Shown: in pieces, positions 46,414 to 53,746 of the stretch | Position numbering within the stretch: the stretch's first letter is position 1 | Layout of the letters: each line of letters opens with the position of its first letter | NCBI RefSeq assembly: GCF_014696825.1 | Contig: NZ_JACJQU010000002.1 | Location: 124,001-188,000, forward strand | DNA: 64,000 nt | Source of the DNA: Anabaena sphaerica FACHB-251 | GTDB lineage: Bacteria > Cyanobacteriota > Cyanobacteriia > Cyanobacteriales > Nostocaceae | Direction of reading: 5' to 3' | Made by a program: the position numbers and the translations under genes | Notes under the pieces: generated by a model | Databases searched by the model: none | What the model saw: only the letters and a program-made list of their open reading frames with translations | Told to the model about the DNA's origin: nothing

Positions 46414-46677
46414 ATGTTTGGTATTTTCAACGACCTAGCATTTACAAATTTTCTGCATAGCTTGAATACAGAACTAAACTTAACCACAGCATTAACTTGG
46501 GTAATTATCGCCACATTTATATCTATGATTGGTGGTGCAATTGGCGGTATGATACTTGCAGGTAAAGATATAGGCTATCAATTTGCAGCAACTCTTGGCA
46601 GTTTATTTGCCCCTGCTGGAGTTATTCCTGCAATGATTTTAGGTCTGTTAATGCTTAACTTATTCGCTAACTACTAG
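46414..46677 (+). CDS. Small membrane protein A, copy 1
   Basis: An 87-aa protein with two hydrophobic segments (about 20-42 and 58-82) separated by the motif GGAIGGMILAGKDIGYQFAA. An ATG at 46399 is in frame, but a GAGGAG ribosome site lies at 46400-46406 so the start at 46414 (MFGIFNDLAF) is chosen. The paralogue at 52746-52985 shares GGAIGG and ILAGKD. It is co-transcribed with the TPR gene and membrane gene B. The function is unknown; conservation beside hupSL suggests a link with the hydrogenase. Confidence 0.72.
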   Translation: MFGIFNDLAFTNFLHSLNTELNLTTALTWVIIATFISMIGGAIGGMILAGKDIGYQFAATLGSLFAPAGVIPAMILGLLMLNLFANY

Positions 46678-46687
46678 GAGGATATTT

Positions 46688-46912
46688 ATGATAGAAATTG
46701 GCTGGTTTACCTTCAAATTATTTCTCAAAGGAAACCTTTTCCGTGACCCTGTATATTTTCTTCGTCAAACTACCATTGCTAGTGGTATAGGTACACTCAT
46801 ATTAGTATTATTAGCACAGGCATCAATTCCCCTTTGTATTCCTATTACTGTAGCTAGTTTAGTTACAGGTGTGATGATGCCTTTCCTGGTTAAAGATTTT
46901 AGAATGAAATGA
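46688..46912 (+). CDS. Small membrane protein B, copy 1
   Basis: A 74-aa protein starting MIEIGWFTFKLFLKGNLFRD, with two hydrophobic helices (about 25-48 and 49-65) and ending VKDFRMK. An AGGAGG ribosome site lies 6 bp upstream. Its paralogue at 52995-53219 has the same pattern (FSAKLLVQGKLLRDPMYFTQ, ending LKDLKMR). Together with gene A it forms a two-gene membrane pair. A membrane anchor for the hydrogenase or its electron acceptor is a guess only. Confidence 0.72.
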   Translation: MIEIGWFTFKLFLKGNLFRDPVYFLRQTTIASGIGTLILVLLAQASIPLCIPITVASLVTGVMMPFLVKDFRMK

Positions 46913-47015
46913 GTCTGGATACATACAATCCTGAAAGTTATCAATCCCTACAGATTTATCTGAGGGATTGAATTATTATAAACCGCAGATAAACGCAGAT
47001 AAAACGCAGATTTTT

Positions 47016-47828
47016 ATGGATAATTTAAATGACTTGATTGGAGATATTCAGAGATTTGAAGCTATTATTTCTGAGTGGGATGAAAGCCAGCGTTGTGTGG
47101 CTGTTGGTTTAAAAAGTGCAATTGAAGCTTTACATAAAGCGGCTTTAACTAATTTAATTAAAAGTTTGAAACAAGATAATTTATCAGCTTTGCGTGATGC
47201 TGTAGATGATGAAATTGTTTATGCGGTTTTGTTATATCACAACTTAGTCAAACCACCATTATCAGAACGGATACAAACAGCATTAGCGGAAATTCGCCCT
47301 AGTTTACAAAGCCATGATGGTGATGTGGAATTAGTAGCGATTAAACCACCAAATACAGTAGAAATTAAATTAATTGGTAGTTGTAGTAATTGTGCTAGTT
47401 CGACTTTAACCTTAACTCAAGGAGTAGAACAAGCAATTAAAAAGCATTGTCCAGAAATTACTAATGTAGTTGCTGTTAATCATAGTTCTACTTCTACACC
47501 TGCTGCTATTTCCACAGATTCCTATTGGGTGAAAGTTGCGAATAACAATGACGTTCCTGAAAATCATGTTTTAGCAGCTAGAGTTGAAAATCATAACGTG
47601 ATTTTACACCGACAAGGTGATAAGATCAGTTGCTATCGTAATGCTTGTTCTCATTTGGGGTTTCCTTTAGATAAAGGTAAAGTAGAAAATGGGATTATTA
47701 CTTGTGCATCCCATCAGTTTCAGTATGATTTAAAGACAGGTGAATGTTTAACTGTTCCTGATGTTTCTCTACAATCTTACGAAATGAAAGTCAAGGGTGA
47801 TAAGATCTATGTGAAAGTGCAGAAATAA
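47016..47828 (+). CDS. NifU C-terminal-like domain fused to a Rieske domain
   Basis: A 270-aa protein with two redox modules. The middle (about 85-165) is a NifU-like scaffold domain with HDGDVELVAIKPPNTVEI and the cluster motif SCSNCASS. The last third is a Rieske [2Fe-2S] domain with the ligands CSHLG and CASH around GFPLDKGKVENGII. In Anabaena relatives a gene of this kind lies in the extended hyp operon and is thought to aid iron-sulfur loading of HupS. The frame opens earlier at 46968, but those 16 codons come from a dispersed repeat, so 47016 is chosen. Only one copy exists here. Confidence 0.85.
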   Translation: MDNLNDLIGDIQRFEAIISEWDESQRCVAVGLKSAIEALHKAALTNLIKSLKQDNLSALRDAVDDEIVYAVLLYHNLVKPPLSERIQTALAEIRPSLQSHDGDVELVAIKPPNTVEIKLIGSCSNCASSTLTLTQGVEQAIKKHCPEITNVVAVNHSSTSTPAAISTDSYWVKVANNNDVPENHVLAARVENHNVILHRQGDKISCYRNACSHLGFPLDKGKVENGIITCASHQFQYDLKTGECLTVPDVSLQSYEMKVKGDKIYVKVQK

Positions 47829-47907
47829 GGACAGGAAAATTAAGATAGGTATAGCATATAATCTTGAGTAAATTCATGTTACATTTTAATTTTGATGGAT
47901 AATTGAA

Positions 47908-48465
47908 ATGATTCATAAATTTAATTTTGTCATTCAAGTTATTGTATCTACTTTGGTAATAGCATCAGCTGTCAATCCTGCTCATGCCCTACCAGGGGAA
48001 AATATAGTTAATGTTTTGGAATGGGTAAAAACTAAGCCTCAATTACCAACTCTAGAATATAGTAGTGAAACTCTAACTTATTTCGGAAAAAAGGGAAATT
48101 TACAGTTTTTTATATCTGAATATCCAACCGATGATTTTAGTTATTTATATCCTCCAAGTTCATATATTCACAGTGAAACTATAGAAATAAGCAAAGAGCC
48201 TCAGATAAAATTTTCTCAAAAAACTGATCAGGCAATACAATTAGTTAAAGATATCTATAATACCAAGATTGCTAATGATTATCGTCGTTCACAGTATGGC
48301 GCAAAAATTAATGGCATGACTTTTTATAAAGGAAAGTTATTTGCTTATATAACTATTGATTCTAAAGATAATTCATCATGGGAAATAATTCATCTGAATT
48401 CTTGGCAACAAGAAATAGATAATGCAAAATTATCGTCTTTCATCCTAAAACCGAATATGGGATAA
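47908..48465 (+). CDS. Putative secreted protein of unknown function
   Basis: A 185-aa protein with a clear signal peptide (VIQVIVSTLVIASAVNPAHA) and a mature part without recognised domain, rich in Ser, Tyr and Lys. A weak internal pattern FFISEYPTDDFSYLYPPSSY can be seen. It lies between the NifU-Rieske gene and hupL2, facing the latter convergently. It has no counterpart after the second TPR-membrane module, so it may be a later insertion between the duplicated units. Not recognised. Confidence 0.55.
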   Translation: MIHKFNFVIQVIVSTLVIASAVNPAHALPGENIVNVLEWVKTKPQLPTLEYSSETLTYFGKKGNLQFFISEYPTDDFSYLYPPSSYIHSETIEISKEPQIKFSQKTDQAIQLVKDIYNTKIANDYRRSQYGAKINGMTFYKGKLFAYITIDSKDNSSWEIIHLNSWQQEIDNAKLSSFILKPNMG

Positions 48466-48560
48466 ACCCAAAACGGGTTTTTATGACCCAAATAAAAAAC
48501 GCAGATTATTAAAAATAATTCATCCGCGTTTATCTGCGTACATCTGCGTTAAATTCAAAC

Positions 48561-50156
48561 CTAAGCAGTACGAAAACGTGCTAACTCTTCACCTGTGTTT
48601 GCATCATGGGCATGAACAGTACAAACTAAACAAGAATCAAAAGACCTAGCTACATGACCCACCTCTACAGGGTCTTGAGAATCATGAATAGGTATGCCAA
48701 TTAAAGCTTCTTCAATGGGTCCACGAATACCTTCACTGTCACGAGGTCCCACATTCCAAGTCGTTGGGGCAACTACTTGATAGTTCTTAATTTTACCGCC
48801 CTCTAATTCTACCCAGTGACATAAAGCACCCCGCGCTGCTTCCGTTGCCCCCCAACCCCTACCATCTTTTTCCTTGGGTTTAATATACCAGGGGTCATTT
48901 AATTTGAACTCACGTAAACAGTGTTCGGCTTGACGGTATAATTTGACGAGTTCGTGCATTCTTCCTAGCTGCCGCAGGTGAACACTAGCGCCACCCATCG
49001 CTTTAAACATACTCAGGATAAAGCCGTCGTAATGTTGCCACGATTCTCCGTGTTTACCACCAGCTACTATTTGCCGTGCTAGGGGACCAGCTTCTAATCT
49101 TCCATAGTTGGTATGACTAACAGCAGTTGCCCAGGAATAAGCGTTATCAAAATCTTTACTATTATTGTAGCTGGGTTTCGTAGTGCGGTCAAAGGGATGG
49201 ACATTTTCTGAACCTTCATCATACCAAGAGTGCATAGTGTTTTCACGGGCAAAATTATGATCCATTAAGGTGTGAGTATCCGTGAAACTATCATACACTC
49301 CACTTTTCATGATTAAAGCGGCATTTCGTCCTTCAATAGTGGGTTTTTGGTATTTATCCTCATGGGGTAAATATCCCCAAGTTATGTATTTACCGACACC
49401 AGCACCATATTTATCTAAACCAATATCCAACCCCATGCGCCAATAAAAACCTAAATCTGAATTAGCATGATTTGGGCTTTCATCTAACCAAGCCATAAAG
49501 TCATCATAGGTTTTGATTTGTTCATAGCGTTCCATTGAACAACCTAACCAAACTGGTTCTATCCAATTGGTGCGGAAATATTCAAGAATTGACCAAGCGC
49601 GGGTAACATCAGTTAACGTGGGGGCGCACATCACACCTCCGGGGACCATGTAACTAGAATGTGGCCATTGACCACCTAAGAGGGCATAGATTTCTACAGG
49701 TTTGCCGGAAATTGTTACACCCATTTCGTAAGATGTGCCTGTGAACGGTGCAAAACGCCGACAAGCTTCTTCATAAAAGCTGCTGTTTTGGTATTTTTTA
49801 TTAGTCAAATCAATGGCATATAAACCGTAAAAGTACCGGGGTATACTCTGCAATGATTCAACAATTTGACCTAGATTTCTGGCTAAAATAGCATTGCGGG
49901 GAACGGTTGTTTCCCAAGCGGTATCTAATGCCCAGGATGCACAGGAAAGGTGAGAAGCACCGCAAATACCACAAATACGAGGAGTAACAATTAAGCCTGC
50001 TTGGGGGTCTTTACCTCGTAAAATTACTTCAAAGCCGCGAAACAGTTCTGCTTGTGTCCAGGCGTTGGTAACATATCCGTCTTCTATTTCCACACGGATA
50101 TCTAAATCGCCTTCGACTCTCCCAACTGGTGAAATATCTAAGGTTTGAATTGGCAT
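48561..50156 (-). CDS. hupL: Uptake [NiFe]-hydrogenase large subunit HupL2, uninterrupted
   Basis: A complete 531-aa large subunit holding the NiFe(CN)2CO active site. Both nickel-binding motifs are present: RICGICGASH at 60-69 and DSCLVCTVH at 507-515, followed by the 16-residue extension (to FRTA) removed on maturation. It can be aligned over its full length with the rejoined HupL1. At the point where hupL1 is interrupted, the DNA here reads CCATGTAACTAGAATG, with five changes from the XisC core that keep Ser, Ser and Tyr, so no element can be inserted by that core. It follows hupS2 in an operon. Confidence 0.97.
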   Translation of the reverse strand: MPIQTLDISPVGRVEGDLDIRVEIEDGYVTNAWTQAELFRGFEVILRGKDPQAGLIVTPRICGICGASHLSCASWALDTAWETTVPRNAILARNLGQIVESLQSIPRYFYGLYAIDLTNKKYQNSSFYEEACRRFAPFTGTSYEMGVTISGKPVEIYALLGGQWPHSSYMVPGGVMCAPTLTDVTRAWSILEYFRTNWIEPVWLGCSMERYEQIKTYDDFMAWLDESPNHANSDLGFYWRMGLDIGLDKYGAGVGKYITWGYLPHEDKYQKPTIEGRNAALIMKSGVYDSFTDTHTLMDHNFARENTMHSWYDEGSENVHPFDRTTKPSYNNSKDFDNAYSWATAVSHTNYGRLEAGPLARQIVAGGKHGESWQHYDGFILSMFKAMGGASVHLRQLGRMHELVKLYRQAEHCLREFKLNDPWYIKPKEKDGRGWGATEAARGALCHWVELEGGKIKNYQVVAPTTWNVGPRDSEGIRGPIEEALIGIPIHDSQDPVEVGHVARSFDSCLVCTVHAHDANTGEELARFRTA

Positions 50157-50200
50157 ATTTGATTAGTTCTAAATTGTTAGGTGGATGCAATATATACTGA

Positions 50201-50287
50201 CCTCTCCCCTAACCCCTCTCCTAAAAGGCGAGGGGAACAATTTCCTCCCCCTTCCCTGATAGGGAAGGGGGCTGGGGGGTTAGGTTT
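50201..50287. repeat. Hairpin repeat in the hupS2-hupL2 spacer
   Basis: The dispersed repeat seen at 18961-19045 fills the 140-bp spacer. A strong hairpin CCCCCTTCCCTGATAGGGAAGGGGG lies at 50247-50271, with a second one (CCCCTAACCCCTCTCC type) beside it. It could shape hupS:hupL transcript ratio. Locus 1 has a heptamer tract instead. Confidence 0.8.
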
Positions 50288-50296
50288 GACCAATGA

Positions 50297-51259
50297 CTAA
50301 ACTGTGAAAATATCTTCTTCTGTCCATTTTGGAGCTGTATCTTTAGCTACTACAGTAAGTAGGGCATAGTCTTTGGCGTTGATACCCGGTGGTAGTTGTT
50401 TGGGAACGCCTAGTAGTGTTTGGGTTTTAAATACGGTTCCAGGTTGGAGGTTGTAGAAGGGAAATTCTGGTTCTGTACAACCTAAACAGGGCATTCCGGC
50501 GCGTGTTTTCGATGATACCCGATTCCAGAGGATGCGGTTACAAGATGAATGGGTCATGGGTCCACGACAACCCAAGTCGTAAAATAAGCAGCCTTTACGC
50601 TGTCCAAATTCGGTGGTACTGGCTTTATAGGCAAAGTGCATATTGCGGGTACAACCTGTTTGAGTGAAGGTTTTAAAGAATGTTTCAGGACGATGGAGTT
50701 CGTCTAGGGTGATGTCGTTGATGCGTCCAGTGGCTATGGCGACTAATATCTGCGTTATCCAGTCAGGATGGGCAGGACATCCAGGTATATTAATTACAGG
50801 AAAACCAGCTTTACTGCGGAAGTCTTTACCTAAAAATCCGCCTTCTTTGCGTTTGAGAAATTGTAAACCTTGGGACTGACTGGGGTTAGGAGACATGGCG
50901 GGAATACCTCCCCAGGTGGCACAGTCTCCCACAGCTACAACAAAATTAGCCGCTTTGGATAAATCATTTAACCAATCTTTCATTGGTCTGTCTGCAAAAC
51001 GGTTCCATTCACCAGTACCGTTGGGGGCGTTGATAACTGTACCTTCAAAGACCAAAATATCTAAAGTAATTTGGCCAGAAATGCAATCTCGCAATAATTT
51101 TTGCAAGTTTGCCCCTAGTTCCATTCCTAGTGAGGGATGCCAAAGAATATTAATGCCAAAATCACTAATCAAATCACAAACTGTTGGTTCTTCGGCATTA
51201 AGAAATGACATGGTGTTGCCTGAACAAGCACCACCTTGTAGCCAGAGTACGTTAGCCAT
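50297..51259 (-). CDS. hupS: Uptake [NiFe]-hydrogenase small subunit HupS2
   Basis: A complete 320-aa small subunit, closely similar to HupS1 and with the same Cys ligands (GGACSGNTMSF, GDCATWGG, IPGCPAHPDW, HSSCNRILWN, MPCLGCTEPEFP). It lacks a Tat signal. Differences from HupS1 are concentrated between clusters, e.g. CISGQITLDILVF for CVLGKTPLDILVF. It is first gene of the hupS2-hupL2 operon and diverges from TPR gene 2 across a 491-bp gap. Both HupS are likely to be functional. Confidence 0.97.
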   Translation of the reverse strand: MANVLWLQGGACSGNTMSFLNAEEPTVCDLISDFGINILWHPSLGMELGANLQKLLRDCISGQITLDILVFEGTVINAPNGTGEWNRFADRPMKDWLNDLSKAANFVVAVGDCATWGGIPAMSPNPSQSQGLQFLKRKEGGFLGKDFRSKAGFPVINIPGCPAHPDWITQILVAIATGRINDITLDELHRPETFFKTFTQTGCTRNMHFAYKASTTEFGQRKGCLFYDLGCRGPMTHSSCNRILWNRVSSKTRAGMPCLGCTEPEFPFYNLQPGTVFKTQTLLGVPKQLPPGINAKDYALLTVVAKDTAPKWTEEDIFTV

Positions 51260-51521
51260 AAGCTATATTTTGTTGTGTGATTGAGATGAAAAACTAGGTA
51301 AGTTTCACTGCCAACGGTTTGATATCAATACTTTGATAAAACTCAAATAACTACCAAGGTGATGATAACCGAGTTGTAAATCTCACCTGCTTATCAAATA
51401 CTTATTCTGAGCATAATCAGATATTTTGACTAAATATTTTCACTTACTTAACAAAAATTAAAATATCGGTCAAAAGGCAAAACAACGAATTTTTTAGATA
51501 TAAGTTTTTTAATAAATATAA

Positions 51522-51543
51522 GTGACAGTTTTCATACTGTCAC
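51522..51543. promoter_or_regulatory. Operator-like inverted repeat upstream of hupS2
   Basis: GTGACAGT-TTTCAT-ACTGTCAC, perfect 8-bp arms with a 6-bp centre, halfway along the 491-bp divergent region between hupS2 and TPR gene 2. No equivalent is visible upstream of hupS1. It may bind a dimeric regulator. The rest of the 491-bp gap shows no gene and no GTA-N8-TAC NtcA box by eye. Confidence 0.45.
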
Positions 51544-51750
51544 ACCCTTTAATTTATCATCAAACTATAACTTTATCCCAAAAAAATCAACAATATAAAG
51601 TTTTATGTATTTTATCCAAAAAAGTATCGTCGCATCTAGATTTTTTTACCAAGAAGTATTAAATTAGTCAGACATAATCTGGTTACATCTATTAATTTTA
51701 CTTAATGCGGTCAACAGAACAGCAGGTCAATCTCTATATATAGACTAACA

Positions 51751-52740
51751 ATGATGTCTAGCTTTACAGATACAACAGTCAAAGCTGCCATTGCTGCCAT
51801 TGCTTCAGAGTCAGCAACCACAGAAGAAAAAATTCAAATGCTGATTGAGTTAGCAAATGGGTTACAAAAACAGCCTAAATCGCCTGATGATTTATGGAGT
51901 GCAGTAAAATTATATGAACAAGCGGAAGAACTTTGTAGTCAAGACTATCTATTATTAAAAGCGAGAGCTAAAGTAGGAATGGCAACAGCTTTGCGGTCAG
52001 TTCCTGATGATAGTGCAGAATTGCTAATCAAATCTAAAACAGCCTATCAAGAGGCATTACCAACTTTACAAGAATTAGGTTCATCTGTAGAAATAGCAGA
52101 AGCACAGATGAATTTAGGATTAGTGTTACAGTCTTTAGTACCTTTTAATTTAGCAAAAATAGGAGATAGTATACAGGCTTACAATCAAGCATTGCAGGTG
52201 TTTACTTGCCAAAAATATCCCCAAGAATATGCAATATTATCTAACAATATTGCGATCGCTTACCTTTCCATACCTGGCAGTAAAGAAAGAAAAGCTTTAT
52301 GTGAAGGTTTAGCGGTACAAACATTTGAAGAGGCACTTAAGCAAATTAATTTGATTGAACATCCTAGAGAATATGCAATGCTGCAAAATAATTTGGGTAA
52401 TGCTTTGCAGTATTTACAAAGTACCCATCCTGTAGAGAATAATTTGCGAGCAGTTACAGCTTATGATGAATCATTAAAAGTGCGTAACCCTAAAGACACA
52501 CCTTTAGAATACGCGAATACAATTGCTAATAAAGCCAATGCGTTAATTAATCTACCTGATAATTTAGAAAACCCAGAAGCAGGGAATTATCAAAATCTTT
52601 TGCAAGCCAAAAAATATTATCAAGAAGCTTGGGAAATTTTCCAACAACATCAACAGACAGAACAAGCGCAAATGGTAGCGCAAACCTTACAAGAAATAAC
52701 AGCAGAAATAGCAGCATTATCACGATATTCAGGAGAATAG
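51751..52740 (+). CDS. TPR-like protein 2 of the extended hyp cluster
   Basis: A 329-aa helical paralogue of the protein at 45412-46392. Shared segments include VKAAIAAIASESATTEEKIQ, MNLGLVLQSLVPFNLAKIGD, IEHPREYAMLQNNLGNALQY and NKANALINLPDN. The C-terminus carries a little more (AALSRYSGE). The N-terminal third differs most. It starts at ATGATG (51751 or 51754). It heads the second TPR-membrane A-membrane B module, divergent from hupS2. A role in HupS2 assembly is inferred by position and by pairing with its own hupSL copy. Confidence 0.82.
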   Translation: MMSSFTDTTVKAAIAAIASESATTEEKIQMLIELANGLQKQPKSPDDLWSAVKLYEQAEELCSQDYLLLKARAKVGMATALRSVPDDSAELLIKSKTAYQEALPTLQELGSSVEIAEAQMNLGLVLQSLVPFNLAKIGDSIQAYNQALQVFTCQKYPQEYAILSNNIAIAYLSIPGSKERKALCEGLAVQTFEEALKQINLIEHPREYAMLQNNLGNALQYLQSTHPVENNLRAVTAYDESLKVRNPKDTPLEYANTIANKANALINLPDNLENPEAGNYQNLLQAKKYYQEAWEIFQQHQQTEQAQMVAQTLQEITAEIAALSRYSGE

Positions 52741-52745
52741 AGACA

Positions 52746-52985
52746 ATGAATAATTTAATGACAAGTTTAACCACTGGAGAACTGAATTTATTCACAGGTT
52801 TAGTGTTGTTATTAATAGCAACAGGTTTCTCTATGTTAGGTGGTGCTATTGGGGGAATTATCTTAGCTGGTAAAGATTTTGGATATTCATTTTCTGCTAC
52901 TATAGGAGGCTTATTTGGTCCTACCGCTGCCATTCCCGCTATCCTATTAGGTTTATGTTTATTAACAATAATGACAAATTCATGA
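52746..52985 (+). CDS. Small membrane protein A, copy 2
   Basis: A 79-aa protein (start MNNLMTSLTTGELNLFTGL) with two helices and the shared motif SMLGGAIGGIILAGKDFGY. It is shorter than copy 1 at the N-terminus. A frame runs further upstream (52629) but overlaps TPR gene 2 and is not used. Start codon at 52746 is 5 bp after the TPR stop. AGGAGAAT upstream overlaps the end of that gene, so translation may be coupled. Confidence 0.75.
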   Translation: MNNLMTSLTTGELNLFTGLVLLLIATGFSMLGGAIGGIILAGKDFGYSFSATIGGLFGPTAAIPAILLGLCLLTIMTNS

Positions 52986-52994
52986 GGCATAGTC

Positions 52995-53219
52995 ATGTTT
53001 AAAATCGGATTTTTCTCTGCTAAATTATTAGTTCAAGGTAAGCTACTCCGTGACCCAATGTACTTTACTCAACAAACCATAATTGGTGTAGCTATTGGTT
53101 TGCTACTATTGCTATTCCTAGCCGGATTTAAATTACCATTATGGCTACCAGTAGCAGTATCTAGCTTAGTCACAGGTGCAGTAATGCCATTTTTGTTGAA
53201 AGATTTAAAAATGAGGTAA
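52995..53219 (+). CDS. Small membrane protein B, copy 2
   Basis: A 74-aa protein, MFKIGFFSAKLLVQGKLLRD at the start and LVTGAVMPFLLKDLKMR at the end, aligned end to end with copy 1. Two membrane helices. It follows gene A after 9 bp. In locus 1 a NifU-Rieske gene follows at this point; here a frameshifted short gene and then the NHL-repeat gene follow. Confidence 0.75.
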   Translation: MFKIGFFSAKLLVQGKLLRDPMYFTQQTIIGVAIGLLLLLFLAGFKLPLWLPVAVSSLVTGAVMPFLLKDLKMR

Positions 53220-53287
53220 AATAAATAACTAAATAAAATTGTAAAGTTTTATTCCAGGATTCAAAACTTCTGAGGTATATTTTATTT

Positions 53288-53615
53288 ATGTTGCAACTAC
53301 AAATTAAATCCGATTCTTCCGACATTAAAATAGTACAAAACTTGGTTCAATCAGCTATAGAATCCGAAATAAAAAACTTAAAACGTTCACTAGAAAAAAC
53401 TAATAAATTACTGAGAGAATTTGAAGCAAAATATCAAGTTTTATCCGAGTTTTTTCACGAATTGGACAGCAGAAAACCTTGAAGGTGGTGATGAAGAATA
53501 TGTGAGTTGGGCTGGAGAAATAAAAATCCAACATAAATTAACTAATTCTCTAGAAAAGTTAGAGAATATCGAATATGTTACTCAAATGAGATGCAAGATA
53601 TTTCATCAAATTTAG
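53288..53615 (+). pseudogene. Frameshifted antitoxin-like gene
   Basis: Two overlapping frames make one protein. The first (53288-53482) gives MLQLQIKSDSSDIKIVQNLV, then ESEIKNLKRSLEKTNKLLRE and a stop after SRKP. The second (to 53615) gives NWTAENLEGGDEEYVSWAGE, then HKLTNSLEKLENIEYVTQ. The switch lies in GAGTTTTTTCACG near 53450, a T-run prone to slippage. The joined product of about 105 aa resembles small antitoxin-like proteins of cyanobacterial pairs, but no toxin gene adjoins it. Confidence 0.6.
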
Positions 53616-53746
53616 AAGATAAGTAATATTTTCACAGCTAACTCAAATTGCCATTATAACTACATCTTTCCACCCACAAATATTCTTAAATAAATAAACA
53701 CCCAAAAACTCTATCCTTCTCTCTGCGCCTCTGCGTGAGATAAAAA

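Noticed and set aside
46968-47015. Upstream extension of the NifU-Rieske frame
   Set aside because: These 16 codons are formed by a dispersed AACGCAGAT repeat; the family starts at MDNLNDL (47016).
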